A stretch of 64,000 nucleotides of DNA, from assembly GCF_009649845.1 (NCBI RefSeq), contig NZ_WJIE01000025.1, forward strand, positions 1 to 64,000, written 5' to 3'. The DNA is from Polyangium spumosum. GTDB taxonomy: Bacteria > Myxococcota_A > Polyangia > Polyangiales > Polyangiaceae. This document shows, piece by piece, positions 10,049-18,255 of the stretch; within the stretch, counting starts at the first letter, position 1; each line of letters starts with the position of its first letter. The notes beneath the pieces are model-generated. The model had not been told where the DNA came from. It ran no database searches and worked only from the letters and a program-made list of their open reading frames with translations. The translations under genes were made by a program, and so were the position numbers.

Positions 10049-11530
10049 ATGGGTGACGTTCGTGATTCACGAGGGAACCGGAGACGACCGCTGCGGCTGA
10101 GCCAGCTCCTCTCGCTGGGCGTCGCCGCGTTGTCGTTCCTCGTCGTCCTTTCGGCGTTGTCGCTGATTTTTTTGACCACGATCCTCCACCAGACCACGGT
10201 GCGCCTCGACAATGCCATCGCGGGGGCCGGGCTCGCGCGGGACGTGGAGCTCGAGCTCCTCGATTATGGGCGCCTGGCCCAGCACGCCGCCGAGCGGGAA
10301 GGGGACGCGCAGGACGAGGAGCGAGCGGCCGTGTATCGCTCCGTCCGCGAGCGGCTGGTCGAGGCCGAGGCGCACATCGGGACCGATACGGAGAGGGCGG
10401 TTTTGCATGAGCTCTCCCGGCGGCTCGAGACGTATTTCGGCGCGCGGGACAGGCTGGAGCGGGCCGGCGTGCCGCTCGGCCTGGCGCTCCGGCAGACCCA
10501 GGTCGATTTCGGCGAGATGATGTCGAAGGCCGGCGAGCTCGTCACGATCAACCACGCGGACGCGGCCGCGGCGCGTGATCGCGCGGGGTACTGGGACGAG
10601 GTGGCGAACGTGATGAGCCTCGTGGTCGTCGCCGGGCTCGTCGTGTTCGTCATCGGCCTCGCGCAAGGGGCGCGCTCGCAGATCTACGTCCCGCTCTCCG
10701 CGCTCCGGGACGCCATCGAGCGATTCGCGAGCGGCGACGAGCGTTCGCGCGCCCCCGCCATCGGGCCCGTCGAGATCCGCGAGCTCGCGGAGGAGTTCAA
10801 TGACATGGCCGCGTCGATCGCCCGGAAACGCGAGGAGCAAATCGCCGTGCTGGCGGCCGTCGCGCACGACCTCCGCAATCCGCTCGCGGCCATCAAATTG
10901 TCCTCGGCCGCGCTCGGGCGAGGCGCGCCTCTCACGGATCCGCGGGTGCTCCGCACGCTCGCGGTCGTCGATCGGCAGATCGATCGCCTGAGTCGAATGA
11001 CCGACGATCTCCTGCAGGCGACGCGGATCCAGGCCGGCCAGCTCGAGCTGGCCAGGAAGCCCTCGGATCTCGGAAAGATCCTGCGCGAATCCGTCGATCT
11101 GTATGCCTCGACGTCGCCGAATCACCGCCTCTCGCTCTCGGTCCCCGAGGGATCGCTCGTATGCAATGTCGACGAGGCGCGGGTCGCTCAGGTCCTCGAC
11201 AACCTGATCAGCAATGCGATCAAGTATTCACCCACCGGCGGCGAGATCCGGATCGTGGCGCGCCCCGAGGGGGAAGAGGTGGTCGTGGCCATCTCGGACC
11301 AGGGCGTCGGAATGGCGGCCGAGGACCTGCGCCACATCTTCGAGCCGTTCCATCGCGCGGCCTCCACGCGGAAGGTGGTGCACGGGGTCGGGCTCGGGCT
11401 CTCGGTCGCGAGGAAGATCGTCCACGCCCACGGCGGGCGCATCGACGTGGAGAGCCGGCTCGGGGAGGGCACGACGTTCCACGTGCGCCTGCCCATGTGG
11501 AGGCACGAAGCCGCGCAGCGCTCTGCTTGA
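10049..11530 (+). CDS. Membrane sensor histidine kinase, orphan
   Basis: 493 aa from the ATG at 10049. There are two transmembrane helices (~residues 17-42 and ~190-210) flanking an extracytoplasmic helical sensor of about 145 residues, then a HAMP segment, a HisKA domain with the phospho-acceptor in AHDLRNPLAAI, and a HATPase_c domain with the N box NLISNAIKYSP, G1 DQGVGM and G2 GVGLGLSVA. All boxes are intact. No response regulator lies next to it, which is common in myxobacteria, so its partner is encoded elsewhere. The short periplasmic helical bundle suggests a 4HB-type sensor. Confidence 0.92.
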   Translation: MGDVRDSRGNRRRPLRLSQLLSLGVAALSFLVVLSALSLIFLTTILHQTTVRLDNAIAGAGLARDVELELLDYGRLAQHAAEREGDAQDEERAAVYRSVRERLVEAEAHIGTDTERAVLHELSRRLETYFGARDRLERAGVPLGLALRQTQVDFGEMMSKAGELVTINHADAAAARDRAGYWDEVANVMSLVVVAGLVVFVIGLAQGARSQIYVPLSALRDAIERFASGDERSRAPAIGPVEIRELAEEFNDMAASIARKREEQIAVLAAVAHDLRNPLAAIKLSSAALGRGAPLTDPRVLRTLAVVDRQIDRLSRMTDDLLQATRIQAGQLELARKPSDLGKILRESVDLYASTSPNHRLSLSVPEGSLVCNVDEARVAQVLDNLISNAIKYSPTGGEIRIVARPEGEEVVVAISDQGVGMAAEDLRHIFEPFHRAASTRKVVHGVGLGLSVARKIVHAHGGRIDVESRLGEGTTFHVRLPMWRHEAAQRSA

Positions 11531-11538
11531 AGGACGGC

Positions 11539-12255
11539 TCAGATGCCCCCGTTCGCGCTGATCACCTTGCCATTCATGTAGGTATTGTGCAGGGCGATCC
11601 AGGTGATCGTCCTCGCCGCCTCCTCGGGCGCGCCGAGGCGCCGGAGCGCGCTGAAGCTCTTGTATTCGTCGGCGAGCTTCGGATCGAGCTCCTTGCCGAT
11701 GCCGGCGTCGAGCAGGCCGAGGGCCACGCCGTTCACGCGCACGCCGCGCGGGCCGAGGTCCTTCGCCGCGGCCATGACGAGCGCGGCGACGAGCCCTTGC
11801 GAGGCGGCGAAGACCGCGGGGACGGGGAGGGATTGCGCGCGGTCGAGCGCGGAGACGAAGACGAGGTCGCCGCCGCGGCCCGAGAGCCGCCGGCCGAATT
11901 CGCGGCAGACCTGGAAGACCGAGCGGGCATTGACGGCCATCGTGGCCTCCCAGTCGTCGTCCGTCGCCTCGAAGACGGGCGCGGGGCGGACGATGGCGGC
12001 GCAATGAATCACCACGTCCGGCAGCGCGCCCTCGGCTTCGAGCGAGGCCGCGAGGCCCCCCATGGCCGCGGCATCGACGAGATCGAGCCGGAGGGGGCGC
12101 GCCGCGTGTGCTTCGGCGAGCGCGCGGGCGCGCGCCTCGGCGTGGTGGTACGTGAAGGCCGCGGGGACGCCCGCGCGCGCGAGCTCCGCGAGGACGGCGC
12201 TGCCGACCGCGCCGGTGCCGCCGAGCACGAGCGCTCTTCGTTTCGGTTCGTTCAT
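11539..12255 (-). CDS. SDR-fold protein with degenerate catalytic motif, operon gene 4
   Basis: 238 aa. A Rossmann fold with an intact nucleotide site (GGTGAVGSA) and H-C-A-A in place of NNAG. The YxxxK catalytic pair is replaced: the expected YxASK reads FAASQ, so both the general-base Tyr and the Lys are missing. It is therefore probably not a standard oxidoreductase; it may bind NAD(P) as a partner subunit or catalyse something else. Its ATG overlaps the aminotransferase stop (ATGA), making it the last gene of a four-gene coupled operon with the radical SAM enzyme. C terminus NGKVISANGGI is normal for SDRs. Confidence 0.82.
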   Translation of the reverse strand: MNEPKRRALVLGGTGAVGSAVLAELARAGVPAAFTYHHAEARARALAEAHAARPLRLDLVDAAAMGGLAASLEAEGALPDVVIHCAAIVRPAPVFEATDDDWEATMAVNARSVFQVCREFGRRLSGRGGDLVFVSALDRAQSLPVPAVFAASQGLVAALVMAAAKDLGPRGVRVNGVALGLLDAGIGKELDPKLADEYKSFSALRRLGAPEEAARTITWIALHNTYMNGKVISANGGI

Positions 12256-13559
12256 CCGAGCCCCTCGATGTATTCGAGCTCCTCGGCCACGGCCGCGACG
12301 AACGCGTCGAGCTTCTCCTCGGGGATGTCGAAGCGCGGCTGGAGCCGGAAGAGGCTCCAGTCGTGGCCGCAGGTGAAGCAGAAGAAGCCGCGGCGATAGA
12401 GCCTGTGGCAGACGAGCGGGGAGATGATCGATTTCTGTCCGAGGCCGTCGTAGCCGAAATGTTCGAACGAGAGCCAGGGGTGATCGGGGCTGCTGAGCGC
12501 GACGCCCTGCATGAAGCCCGCGCCGCGCGCCTCGCGGAAGAGCGGTGAACGCGTGAGCGTCTCCGACAAACCGTTTTTGAGCTTCTCGCCGAGCCGCGCG
12601 ACGCGGCCGATGAGCTCGTCGGTGAGGAGGTCGAGGGCGGCGAGGGCGGCGACGCAGGAGAGGGCATTGAAGCCCATCGTCGTGTTGTGGCTCTCCCCCG
12701 AGGCGAAATGGTCGCCATAGGCGCGGAGGAAGGTCTCGCGCCTCGTGAGCATGGCGGAGATCGGCGTGATGCCGCCGCCGAGGTGTTTGGCGAGGAGAAC
12801 CACGTCGGGGCGGCGCGGCCAATGGGCGGTGGCGAGGAAGCCGCGGCCCGTGCGGCCGAGCGCGGTCTGGACCTCGTCGGCGACGAGCAGGGTGCCGTGT
12901 CTCTCCGTGAGCTCGCAGAGCGCCTCGACGAAAGGCGGGGGCAATTCACGCACGCCGCCTTCGCCCTGGATGGGCTCGACGACGATCGCGGCCACGTCGC
13001 CGGGCGCGAGGGCCCTCGCGAGGGCGTCGATGTCGCCGAAGGGGACGTGCTCGGCGCCCTCGACGAAGGGGGCGAACGGGTCGCGGAGGTAACCCTTCGT
13101 CATGAGCGAGACGCTGCCGAAGGTGCAGCCGTGATAGGCGCCTTCGAGGCCGAGCAGGCGCGGGCGTTTCGTGAGGGCGCGGGCGAGCTTCAGGGCGGCC
13201 TCGACGGCGTCGCTGCCGGTGCAGGCGAAGAAGGCATTGTCGTAAAAACCGGCGCGCTCGCAGAGCCTCCGCGCGAGGCGGCCGGCGAAGGGGTTGACCC
13301 GCGCCGGATACCAGGAGGGCGCGTCCGAGTCGAGGTAGCGCCGGATCGCGTCCGCGATATACGGATTTCGATGGCCGAAGGCCTGGGTGCCGTGAAAATC
13401 CTCGACCGCGTGGCCCTGCTCGTCGAAGAGGATCCCGCCCTCGGCGCGGACGAGCTTGATGGGCTCGCCGGCGAGCGCGGCGCGCTGCGCGATGAGGGGG
13501 TTCACGAACTCGCGGTATTCGTCGAACCCGCGCCGCAGGATGTCGTCGTACGCGTCCAC
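12252..13559 (-). CDS. Class III PLP-dependent aminotransferase, operon gene 3
   Basis: 435 aa from a GTG at 13559 that overlaps the upstream TAG by one base (TAGTG); no better start lies downstream near the family N terminus. Fold-type I aminotransferase with the GSDAVEAALKLAR phosphate-binding segment, VEPIQGEGG, the cofactor aspartate in ADEVQTALGRTG, and the Schiff-base Lys in LLAKHLGGG. It resembles glutamate-semialdehyde or omega-amino acid aminotransferases. Within the operon it would aminate an aldehyde or ketone supplied by the adjacent SDR. Substrate unknown. Confidence 0.88.
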   Translation of the reverse strand: MDAYDDILRRGFDEYREFVNPLIAQRAALAGEPIKLVRAEGGILFDEQGHAVEDFHGTQAFGHRNPYIADAIRRYLDSDAPSWYPARVNPFAGRLARRLCERAGFYDNAFFACTGSDAVEAALKLARALTKRPRLLGLEGAYHGCTFGSVSLMTKGYLRDPFAPFVEGAEHVPFGDIDALARALAPGDVAAIVVEPIQGEGGVRELPPPFVEALCELTERHGTLLVADEVQTALGRTGRGFLATAHWPRRPDVVLLAKHLGGGITPISAMLTRRETFLRAYGDHFASGESHNTTMGFNALSCVAALAALDLLTDELIGRVARLGEKLKNGLSETLTRSPLFREARGAGFMQGVALSSPDHPWLSFEHFGYDGLGQKSIISPLVCHRLYRRGFFCFTCGHDWSLFRLQPRFDIPEEKLDAFVAAVAEELEYIEGLG

Positions 13560-14302
13560 TAGAGCCCTCCGTCGAGCACCACCTTGGAGCCCGTCATGAA
13601 GGTGTTCGAATCGGAGACGAGGAACGCGGCCATCTCGGCGACCTCGCCGGGCCGCGCGAGGCGGCCGAGGGGGCATTTGTCGAGGTACTCCTTTTGCCGG
13701 TGCTGCGGCAGGCCCTGCGCCATGCCGACCTCGGCGAGCCCCGGCGCGAGCAGGTTCACCCGGATCGAATACCGCCCGACCTCACGCGCGAGCGCCTCCG
13801 TGAGCCCGCGGAGCGCCGATTTCGAGGCGGCGTAATGGATCGGCGATTCGATGACGCGCTCCGAGGCGAAATTGCCGATGTTGAGGATGCTCCCCTTCTT
13901 CGCCCGGATCATGTGGCGCAGGGCGGCGCGGCTGTAGAGGTAGACGCCCTTCACGTTGACGTCCATGAGCTCGTCCCAGTCCGACTCCTCCAGCAGCGAG
14001 ATGGGCAGGACCTGCGTGATGGCCGCGTTGTTCACGAGCACGTCGACGCCGCCGAACGCCGAGACGACCGCGGCGACCGTCGCTTTGACGTGCGCGCTGT
14101 CCGCGACCGATCCTTTGAAGACCAAAGGTTCGTCCCCGACCGCGGCGACCGCGCGCCTCGCGTCCTCGGCGCTCGCGTCGTCCTTGTGGTACGTGAGCGC
14201 CACGCGGGCCCCGTGGCGCGCGAAGGCGACGCTCATGGCGAGGCCGAGGCCACGCGTGCCGCCCGTCACGATGCAACGTTTTCCCTCGAGGAGGCGCGTC
14301 AT
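13559..14302 (-). CDS. FabG-like short-chain dehydrogenase/reductase, operon gene 2
   Basis: 247 aa, the usual length. Complete SDR motifs: TGGTRGLG cofactor turn, NNAA, and the catalytic YAASK, with a C-terminal GSKVVLDGGL. The expected catalytic serine region reads NIGNFAS, slightly shifted from the norm. It probably reduces a beta-keto or similar carbonyl with NADPH. It starts inside the radical SAM stop codon (ATGA) and ends one base into the aminotransferase start, so expression is tightly coupled. FabG-like sequence alone does not prove a fatty-acid substrate. Confidence 0.88.
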   Translation of the reverse strand: MTRLLEGKRCIVTGGTRGLGLAMSVAFARHGARVALTYHKDDASAEDARRAVAAVGDEPLVFKGSVADSAHVKATVAAVVSAFGGVDVLVNNAAITQVLPISLLEESDWDELMDVNVKGVYLYSRAALRHMIRAKKGSILNIGNFASERVIESPIHYAASKSALRGLTEALAREVGRYSIRVNLLAPGLAEVGMAQGLPQHRQKEYLDKCPLGRLARPGEVAEMAAFLVSDSNTFMTGSKVVLDGGL

Positions 14303-15786
14303 GTCACGCGCCCACGCTGGAGGAGGGGGAGCGACCGCCTCCCCGCGCGTTCACCCCAGGCGCGTGGCTCCTGCATGAAGCGCGGCTCCTTCTCCCGGTA
14401 GAGGATGTTGTAATTGCAGACGGGGATCGTCGAGCCGTCCGCATAACAGTTGGAATCGCAACATTGATACGTGCGCTCCACGTCGAACGTCTCCTCGTCC
14501 ATGTGCGAGTGCACGTAGACGGCCTTGGCCGCTCGCTCCGAGATACGCAGCGCCTCGGCCGGCGAGAGGCGTTTGTCTTTCGGGAACAATTTCCGGACGA
14601 GTTTGTCGAGGAGCGCGAGGCCCCGCTCGTCGCCCGGCTCGCCGCGCGCCCAGAGCATGTCGATCGCGTCCTGCAGCGCCCGCTCGAGGCGCGTCCCCGG
14701 CTCCAGGTAGAGGTGATCGGCGAGGCAGTCGTACATGGTCTCGTGATCGAGGAACCGCAAGAAGGGCAGGGCCGGGCCGCCCTCGTCGTCGAGCAGGAGA
14801 TAGGCGATCTGGTAGCAGAGCGGGTGCGCGCTCGGCGAGGGGACGAAATCGGAGACGCGTAACATGCCGCCCGTCGTCTCCTCGATGGCCTCGAGGACCT
14901 CGAGCATGGAGATGCGGCCGTCGCGATCGAACGAGGCACCGCCCTGGCCCGTGTACGTGATCGTGTGGATCTCGAGGTGGCGCACGCACGAGAGCTCGAG
15001 GCCCATGCGGATGATGCGGCCGACCTCCTTGTCGTTGTAGCCACGCGTCATCACGGGGATGAGCGTCGTGTCGACCTGATGTTTGTCGAGCAGCTCGAGG
15101 ACCTTCACCTTGAGGTCGACGAGCGTCGCGCCTTGCAGGGCGCGGTCCGTGTGTTTGTCGAAGGTGTCGAAGGAGAGCGCGATCCGCGCGCCGTGATCGG
15201 CGAGGCGCTTGACGAGGTCCTCGTCGCGCGCGAGGCGCACGCCGTTCGAGCACACGCTGACGCGGTGGATGCCGCGCGCGCGGGCCATCGAGACGAGATC
15301 GAGCAGGTGCGGGTGCAGGAGCGGCTCGCCACCCGTGAGGTTGACGATGTCGAGGTCGCCTCCGTGATCCTCGACGAGGTGATCGAGGACGCGGGAGAAC
15401 TCCTCCCGGCTCATGTGGAACGCGTCTTCGTTCTTGTTGTGGACGTAGCAGATCGGGCAATCGAGGTCGCACGCGCTCGTGATGGTCACGACGGGCAAGC
15501 GGACCTTCTGCGTGTGGCTCTCGCAGGGGCCGCAGTCGAAGGGACAGCCGTGCTCGATCGGCCTTCGCACCTTCGCGGGCCTCGCTTCCCTGGGCACGAT
15601 GGCGCGCGTGCGCTCGTACCACGTGGCGCTCGTCGAGAGCCGCACCTCCTGCGCGCCGTGCGTCGGGCAGCGCTTCTGCATCCAGGCTTCGCCGCTCGGC
15701 GTGGCGACGACACGCGCCGGCAGGGCGGCCTTGCACACCTTGCAGAGGCTCGTGGTCTCGTGGAGGAGTCGCGCTTCGGCCTGCAT
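14299..15786 (-). CDS. Radical SAM enzyme of MJ0619 / tetraether-synthase-like layout, operon gene 1
   Basis: 495 aa. Three or four Fe-S regions are visible. An N-terminal rubredoxin-like pair (LCKVC and RCPTHG) is followed by GCPFDCGPCESH, then the radical SAM cluster CDLDCPICY (CxxxCxxC) and TGGEPLLHP for SAM binding. The C-terminal tail holds a further cysteine set (YQCCDSNCYADG and PVCNYN). This order resembles archaeal MJ0619/Tes proteins, which join lipid chains or alkylate unactivated carbons. Assignment to that family is by motif layout and memory, not a search. It heads the operon with two SDRs and an aminotransferase, and is divergent by 53 bp from an ABC exporter. Confidence 0.8.
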   Translation of the reverse strand: MQAEARLLHETTSLCKVCKAALPARVVATPSGEAWMQKRCPTHGAQEVRLSTSATWYERTRAIVPREARPAKVRRPIEHGCPFDCGPCESHTQKVRLPVVTITSACDLDCPICYVHNKNEDAFHMSREEFSRVLDHLVEDHGGDLDIVNLTGGEPLLHPHLLDLVSMARARGIHRVSVCSNGVRLARDEDLVKRLADHGARIALSFDTFDKHTDRALQGATLVDLKVKVLELLDKHQVDTTLIPVMTRGYNDKEVGRIIRMGLELSCVRHLEIHTITYTGQGGASFDRDGRISMLEVLEAIEETTGGMLRVSDFVPSPSAHPLCYQIAYLLLDDEGGPALPFLRFLDHETMYDCLADHLYLEPGTRLERALQDAIDMLWARGEPGDERGLALLDKLVRKLFPKDKRLSPAEALRISERAAKAVYVHSHMDEETFDVERTYQCCDSNCYADGSTIPVCNYNILYREKEPRFMQEPRAWGERAGRRSLPLLQRGRVT

Positions 15787-15839
15787 GTCCGTTCGAGGAT
15801 ACGCGAAGAGCGGGGCGGATCGGATAGGCTTCGAGGCGC

Positions 15840-16610
15840 ATGAACGAGGGGCGCGCCGCGGAGATCGTCGCTGCCGTCGGGCTCACGAAGCGCTTCGGCG
15901 ACACCGTGGCGCTCGACGACGTGAGCTTCGCCGTCGAAGGGCCGGGGCTCTGCGCCGTGCTCGGCCCGAACGGCGCGGGGAAGACGACGCTGCTCGACAT
16001 CCTCCTCGGCCTCGCGGAGCCGACGCGCGGGACGTTCCGGCTCTTCGGCGACGCGCCGCGGCCCTACCCGCGTCGCCGCGTGGGCGTGGTGATGCAGAAG
16101 GAGGCGCAGATCGAGCGGGTGACGGCGCGCGAGTACGCCGAGCTCTTCTCGGCGATCTACGGCGTGCGCGGCGGGGAAGCGCGGATCCTCGCGCGCGCGC
16201 GGCTCGAGCACCGCGCCCGCACGGCCGTGACGCGGCTCTCGGGCGGCGAGGCGGCGCGGCTCTTCATCGCGACGGCGGTGGTGCACGATCCCGCGCTGGT
16301 GTTCCTGGACGAACCCACGGCGCACCTCGACCCGGAGAACAAGCGGCTCGTGGGGGAGATGCTGCGCGAGATCGCGGAGGAGCGGACGCTGCTCATGACG
16401 ACACACGATCTGCGCGAGGCGGACGCGCTCGCCGATCGGCTGCTCTTCCTCGTGGGCGGGCGCGTGCGCGCGAGCGGGACGAAGGCGGAGCTCGCCCGGG
16501 CCGTGCCCGAGGCGGAGCGGCGCGGGCTCCCGGTCGAGGACGCGTTTTTCCATTTCTGCGCGATCGAGATCCACGAGGGCCAGGCGACGCGGCGCGGAGC
16601 GGCGACATGA
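15840..16610 (+). CDS. ABC transporter ATP-binding protein
   Basis: 256 aa. Walker A GPNGAGKTT, Q-loop VVMQKE, signature LSGGE, Walker B LVFLDEP and the H-loop TTHD are all intact, so it should hydrolyse ATP. It belongs to the ABC-2/NatA-like export group, and the permease follows with an ATGA overlap. It is divergent from the radical SAM operon; shared control through the 53-bp spacer is plausible and would make this the exporter of that operon's product, but this is inference. Confidence 0.92.
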   Translation: MNEGRAAEIVAAVGLTKRFGDTVALDDVSFAVEGPGLCAVLGPNGAGKTTLLDILLGLAEPTRGTFRLFGDAPRPYPRRRVGVVMQKEAQIERVTAREYAELFSAIYGVRGGEARILARARLEHRARTAVTRLSGGEAARLFIATAVVHDPALVFLDEPTAHLDPENKRLVGEMLREIAEERTLLMTTHDLREADALADRLLFLVGGRVRASGTKAELARAVPEAERRGLPVEDAFFHFCAIEIHEGQATRRGAAT

Positions 16611-17638
16611 GCGCATTCCTCGTGCTCGTACGGATGCGGCTCCTCGACACGCTGCGGAACCGGAGCTCGATCGGGTTCACCTTGATCTTCCCGGTCGTGC
16701 TGCTCGGCGTGCTGGGGCTCGTGTTCATGCACGGCCACCCGTTCGAGCGGCGGTACGTCGCCGTGATCTCGCCGGGCGCAGGGGGCGCGGAGAGCGCGGC
16801 GATCGAGCAGTGCGTCGCGGAGCTCTCCGCGTTCGAGGAGGTGCGCGTGGGGCGCGAGGCGACCGAGGCCGAGGCGCTCGGGAAGTTACGCGCGCGGATG
16901 GCGAGCGCGGTGCTCTCGGCTTCGCCCGAGGGCGTGACGCTGCGCGTGGGGACGCGGGATCGGATCTTCGGCGGAGGGCTCGTGTCTGCGCTCTCGGCGC
17001 GCCCGCGCCTCGAGGTCGTCGAGGGGCCCGCGTGGGGGTATGTGCACTACCTCTTCCCGGGGATCCTCGCGTTTTCGGTGCTGGCGTCGGGCCTCTTCGG
17101 GATGGGGTATCCGATGGCCCTGTTCCGGCAGAACCTGTTCCTGAAGAAGCTCGCGACGACGCCGCTGCGCAAGGGCACGTTCATCGCGGCGAACGTCGCG
17201 GCGAGGTCGTCGATCGTGCTCGTGCAGGTCGTCTTGCTCGTCGGCGCGGCGTGGCTCTTCTTCGATCTGCCTCTCGACCTCGTCTCGTTCGGCTGGCTGC
17301 TCGTGATCTCGATGCTCGGCGTGATCACGTTCCTCGGCGTGGGCTTCGCGCTCGCGGCGGCGATCGACAACGCCGAGCTCGTCGTCGACGTGATCAGCGC
17401 GATCAACATGCCGATCGTCTTCCTGTCGGAGATGTTCTTCCCGCTCGCGTCGCTTCCGCGCCTCCTGTCGACGATCGGCGCGCTCTTGCCCTCGACCGAG
17501 ATGGTGCGCCTCTCGCGCGCGGTGCTGCTCTACGGCGTGACCGACGCGTCGCGCCTCGCGGGAGGGCTCGGCGTGATGGCGCTCTGGGCGGCGGCGACGT
17601 TCGCCGTTAGCCTCGGGTTCTTCAAATGGCACAGATGA
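16607..17638 (+). CDS. ABC-2 type transporter permease
   Basis: 343 aa from the ATG in the ATGA overlap with the ATPase gene. One N-terminal transmembrane helix (around residues 21-40) is followed by an extracytoplasmic domain of ~140 residues and then five hydrophobic helices up to the C terminus, the usual ABC-2 permease plan. Helix-breaking LSEMFFPLASLPR near residue 270 is the typical ABC-2 family segment. It forms the membrane part of the exporter with the preceding ATPase. Substrate is unknown. Confidence 0.9.
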   Translation: MSAFLVLVRMRLLDTLRNRSSIGFTLIFPVVLLGVLGLVFMHGHPFERRYVAVISPGAGGAESAAIEQCVAELSAFEEVRVGREATEAEALGKLRARMASAVLSASPEGVTLRVGTRDRIFGGGLVSALSARPRLEVVEGPAWGYVHYLFPGILAFSVLASGLFGMGYPMALFRQNLFLKKLATTPLRKGTFIAANVAARSSIVLVQVVLLVGAAWLFFDLPLDLVSFGWLLVISMLGVITFLGVGFALAAAIDNAELVVDVISAINMPIVFLSEMFFPLASLPRLLSTIGALLPSTEMVRLSRAVLLYGVTDASRLAGGLGVMALWAAATFAVSLGFFKWHR

Positions 17639-18252
17639 ACACGCCCCTCGCCTCTCGCCTGCTCGCGCTCGGGGCGCTCTGCGCCTGGGCGCTCACGGCA
17701 GGCGCTTGTCGGTCGAAGGAGTGCGTGCCGGGGCAGCAGGTCGCGTGCGCGTGTGCAGCGGGCGCGCAAGGGACGCAGGTCTGCGACGACGAAGGGGCGC
17801 GGTATTTGCCGTGTGTCTGCGGAGCGCCGGCCGCGGCGACGCCCGGCGCGCGGGCAGGCGTCGGGGAGCCGCCGCGGCCGAGGCCGGTGCTCGCGAAGAA
17901 GCAAATTCGTTGCGGGACAAACGTTTGCGAGACCGCGTGTTGCGCGACGTACGAGCCGCCGACGTGTACACAGGACGGCAGGTCGTGCCCGAGGACCGCG
18001 AGCGGGGAGGGCGTGATCTTCGAGTGCGACGGGCCCGAGGACTGCGGCGCGGAGGCGTGTTGTCTGATCCCGGGTGACCGGACGATCGCGGCGGTCTGCG
18101 CGCCGAGAGGCGAGTGCCGAGGGACGTTCACGCACCCGCGGCTGGGGACGACGGTCGCGCCGCGGGTGGTGTGTCACGCAAACCAGGACTGCGCGCTCTC
18201 GGAGATATGCTCGCCGGCGGGCGCGGTGGCGGGGATTTTGGTGTGCAAGTAG
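17635..18252 (+). CDS. Cysteine-rich lipoprotein
   Basis: 205 aa from the ATG at 17635, chosen because it overlaps the permease stop as ATGA (another ATG lies 9 bases upstream). The signal peptide ends ALTAGAC, a good lipobox. The mature part contains many Cys residues in short spacings (CACAAG, CVCG, ETACCATY, EACCLIPG), suggesting a disulfide-rich secreted module of the type common in myxobacteria. Last gene of the exporter transcript; whether it serves the transporter is unknown. Confidence 0.78.
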   Translation: MNTPLASRLLALGALCAWALTAGACRSKECVPGQQVACACAAGAQGTQVCDDEGARYLPCVCGAPAAATPGARAGVGEPPRPRPVLAKKQIRCGTNVCETACCATYEPPTCTQDGRSCPRTASGEGVIFECDGPEDCGAEACCLIPGDRTIAAVCAPRGECRGTFTHPRLGTTVAPRVVCHANQDCALSEICSPAGAVAGILVCK

Positions 18253-18255
18253 GGG

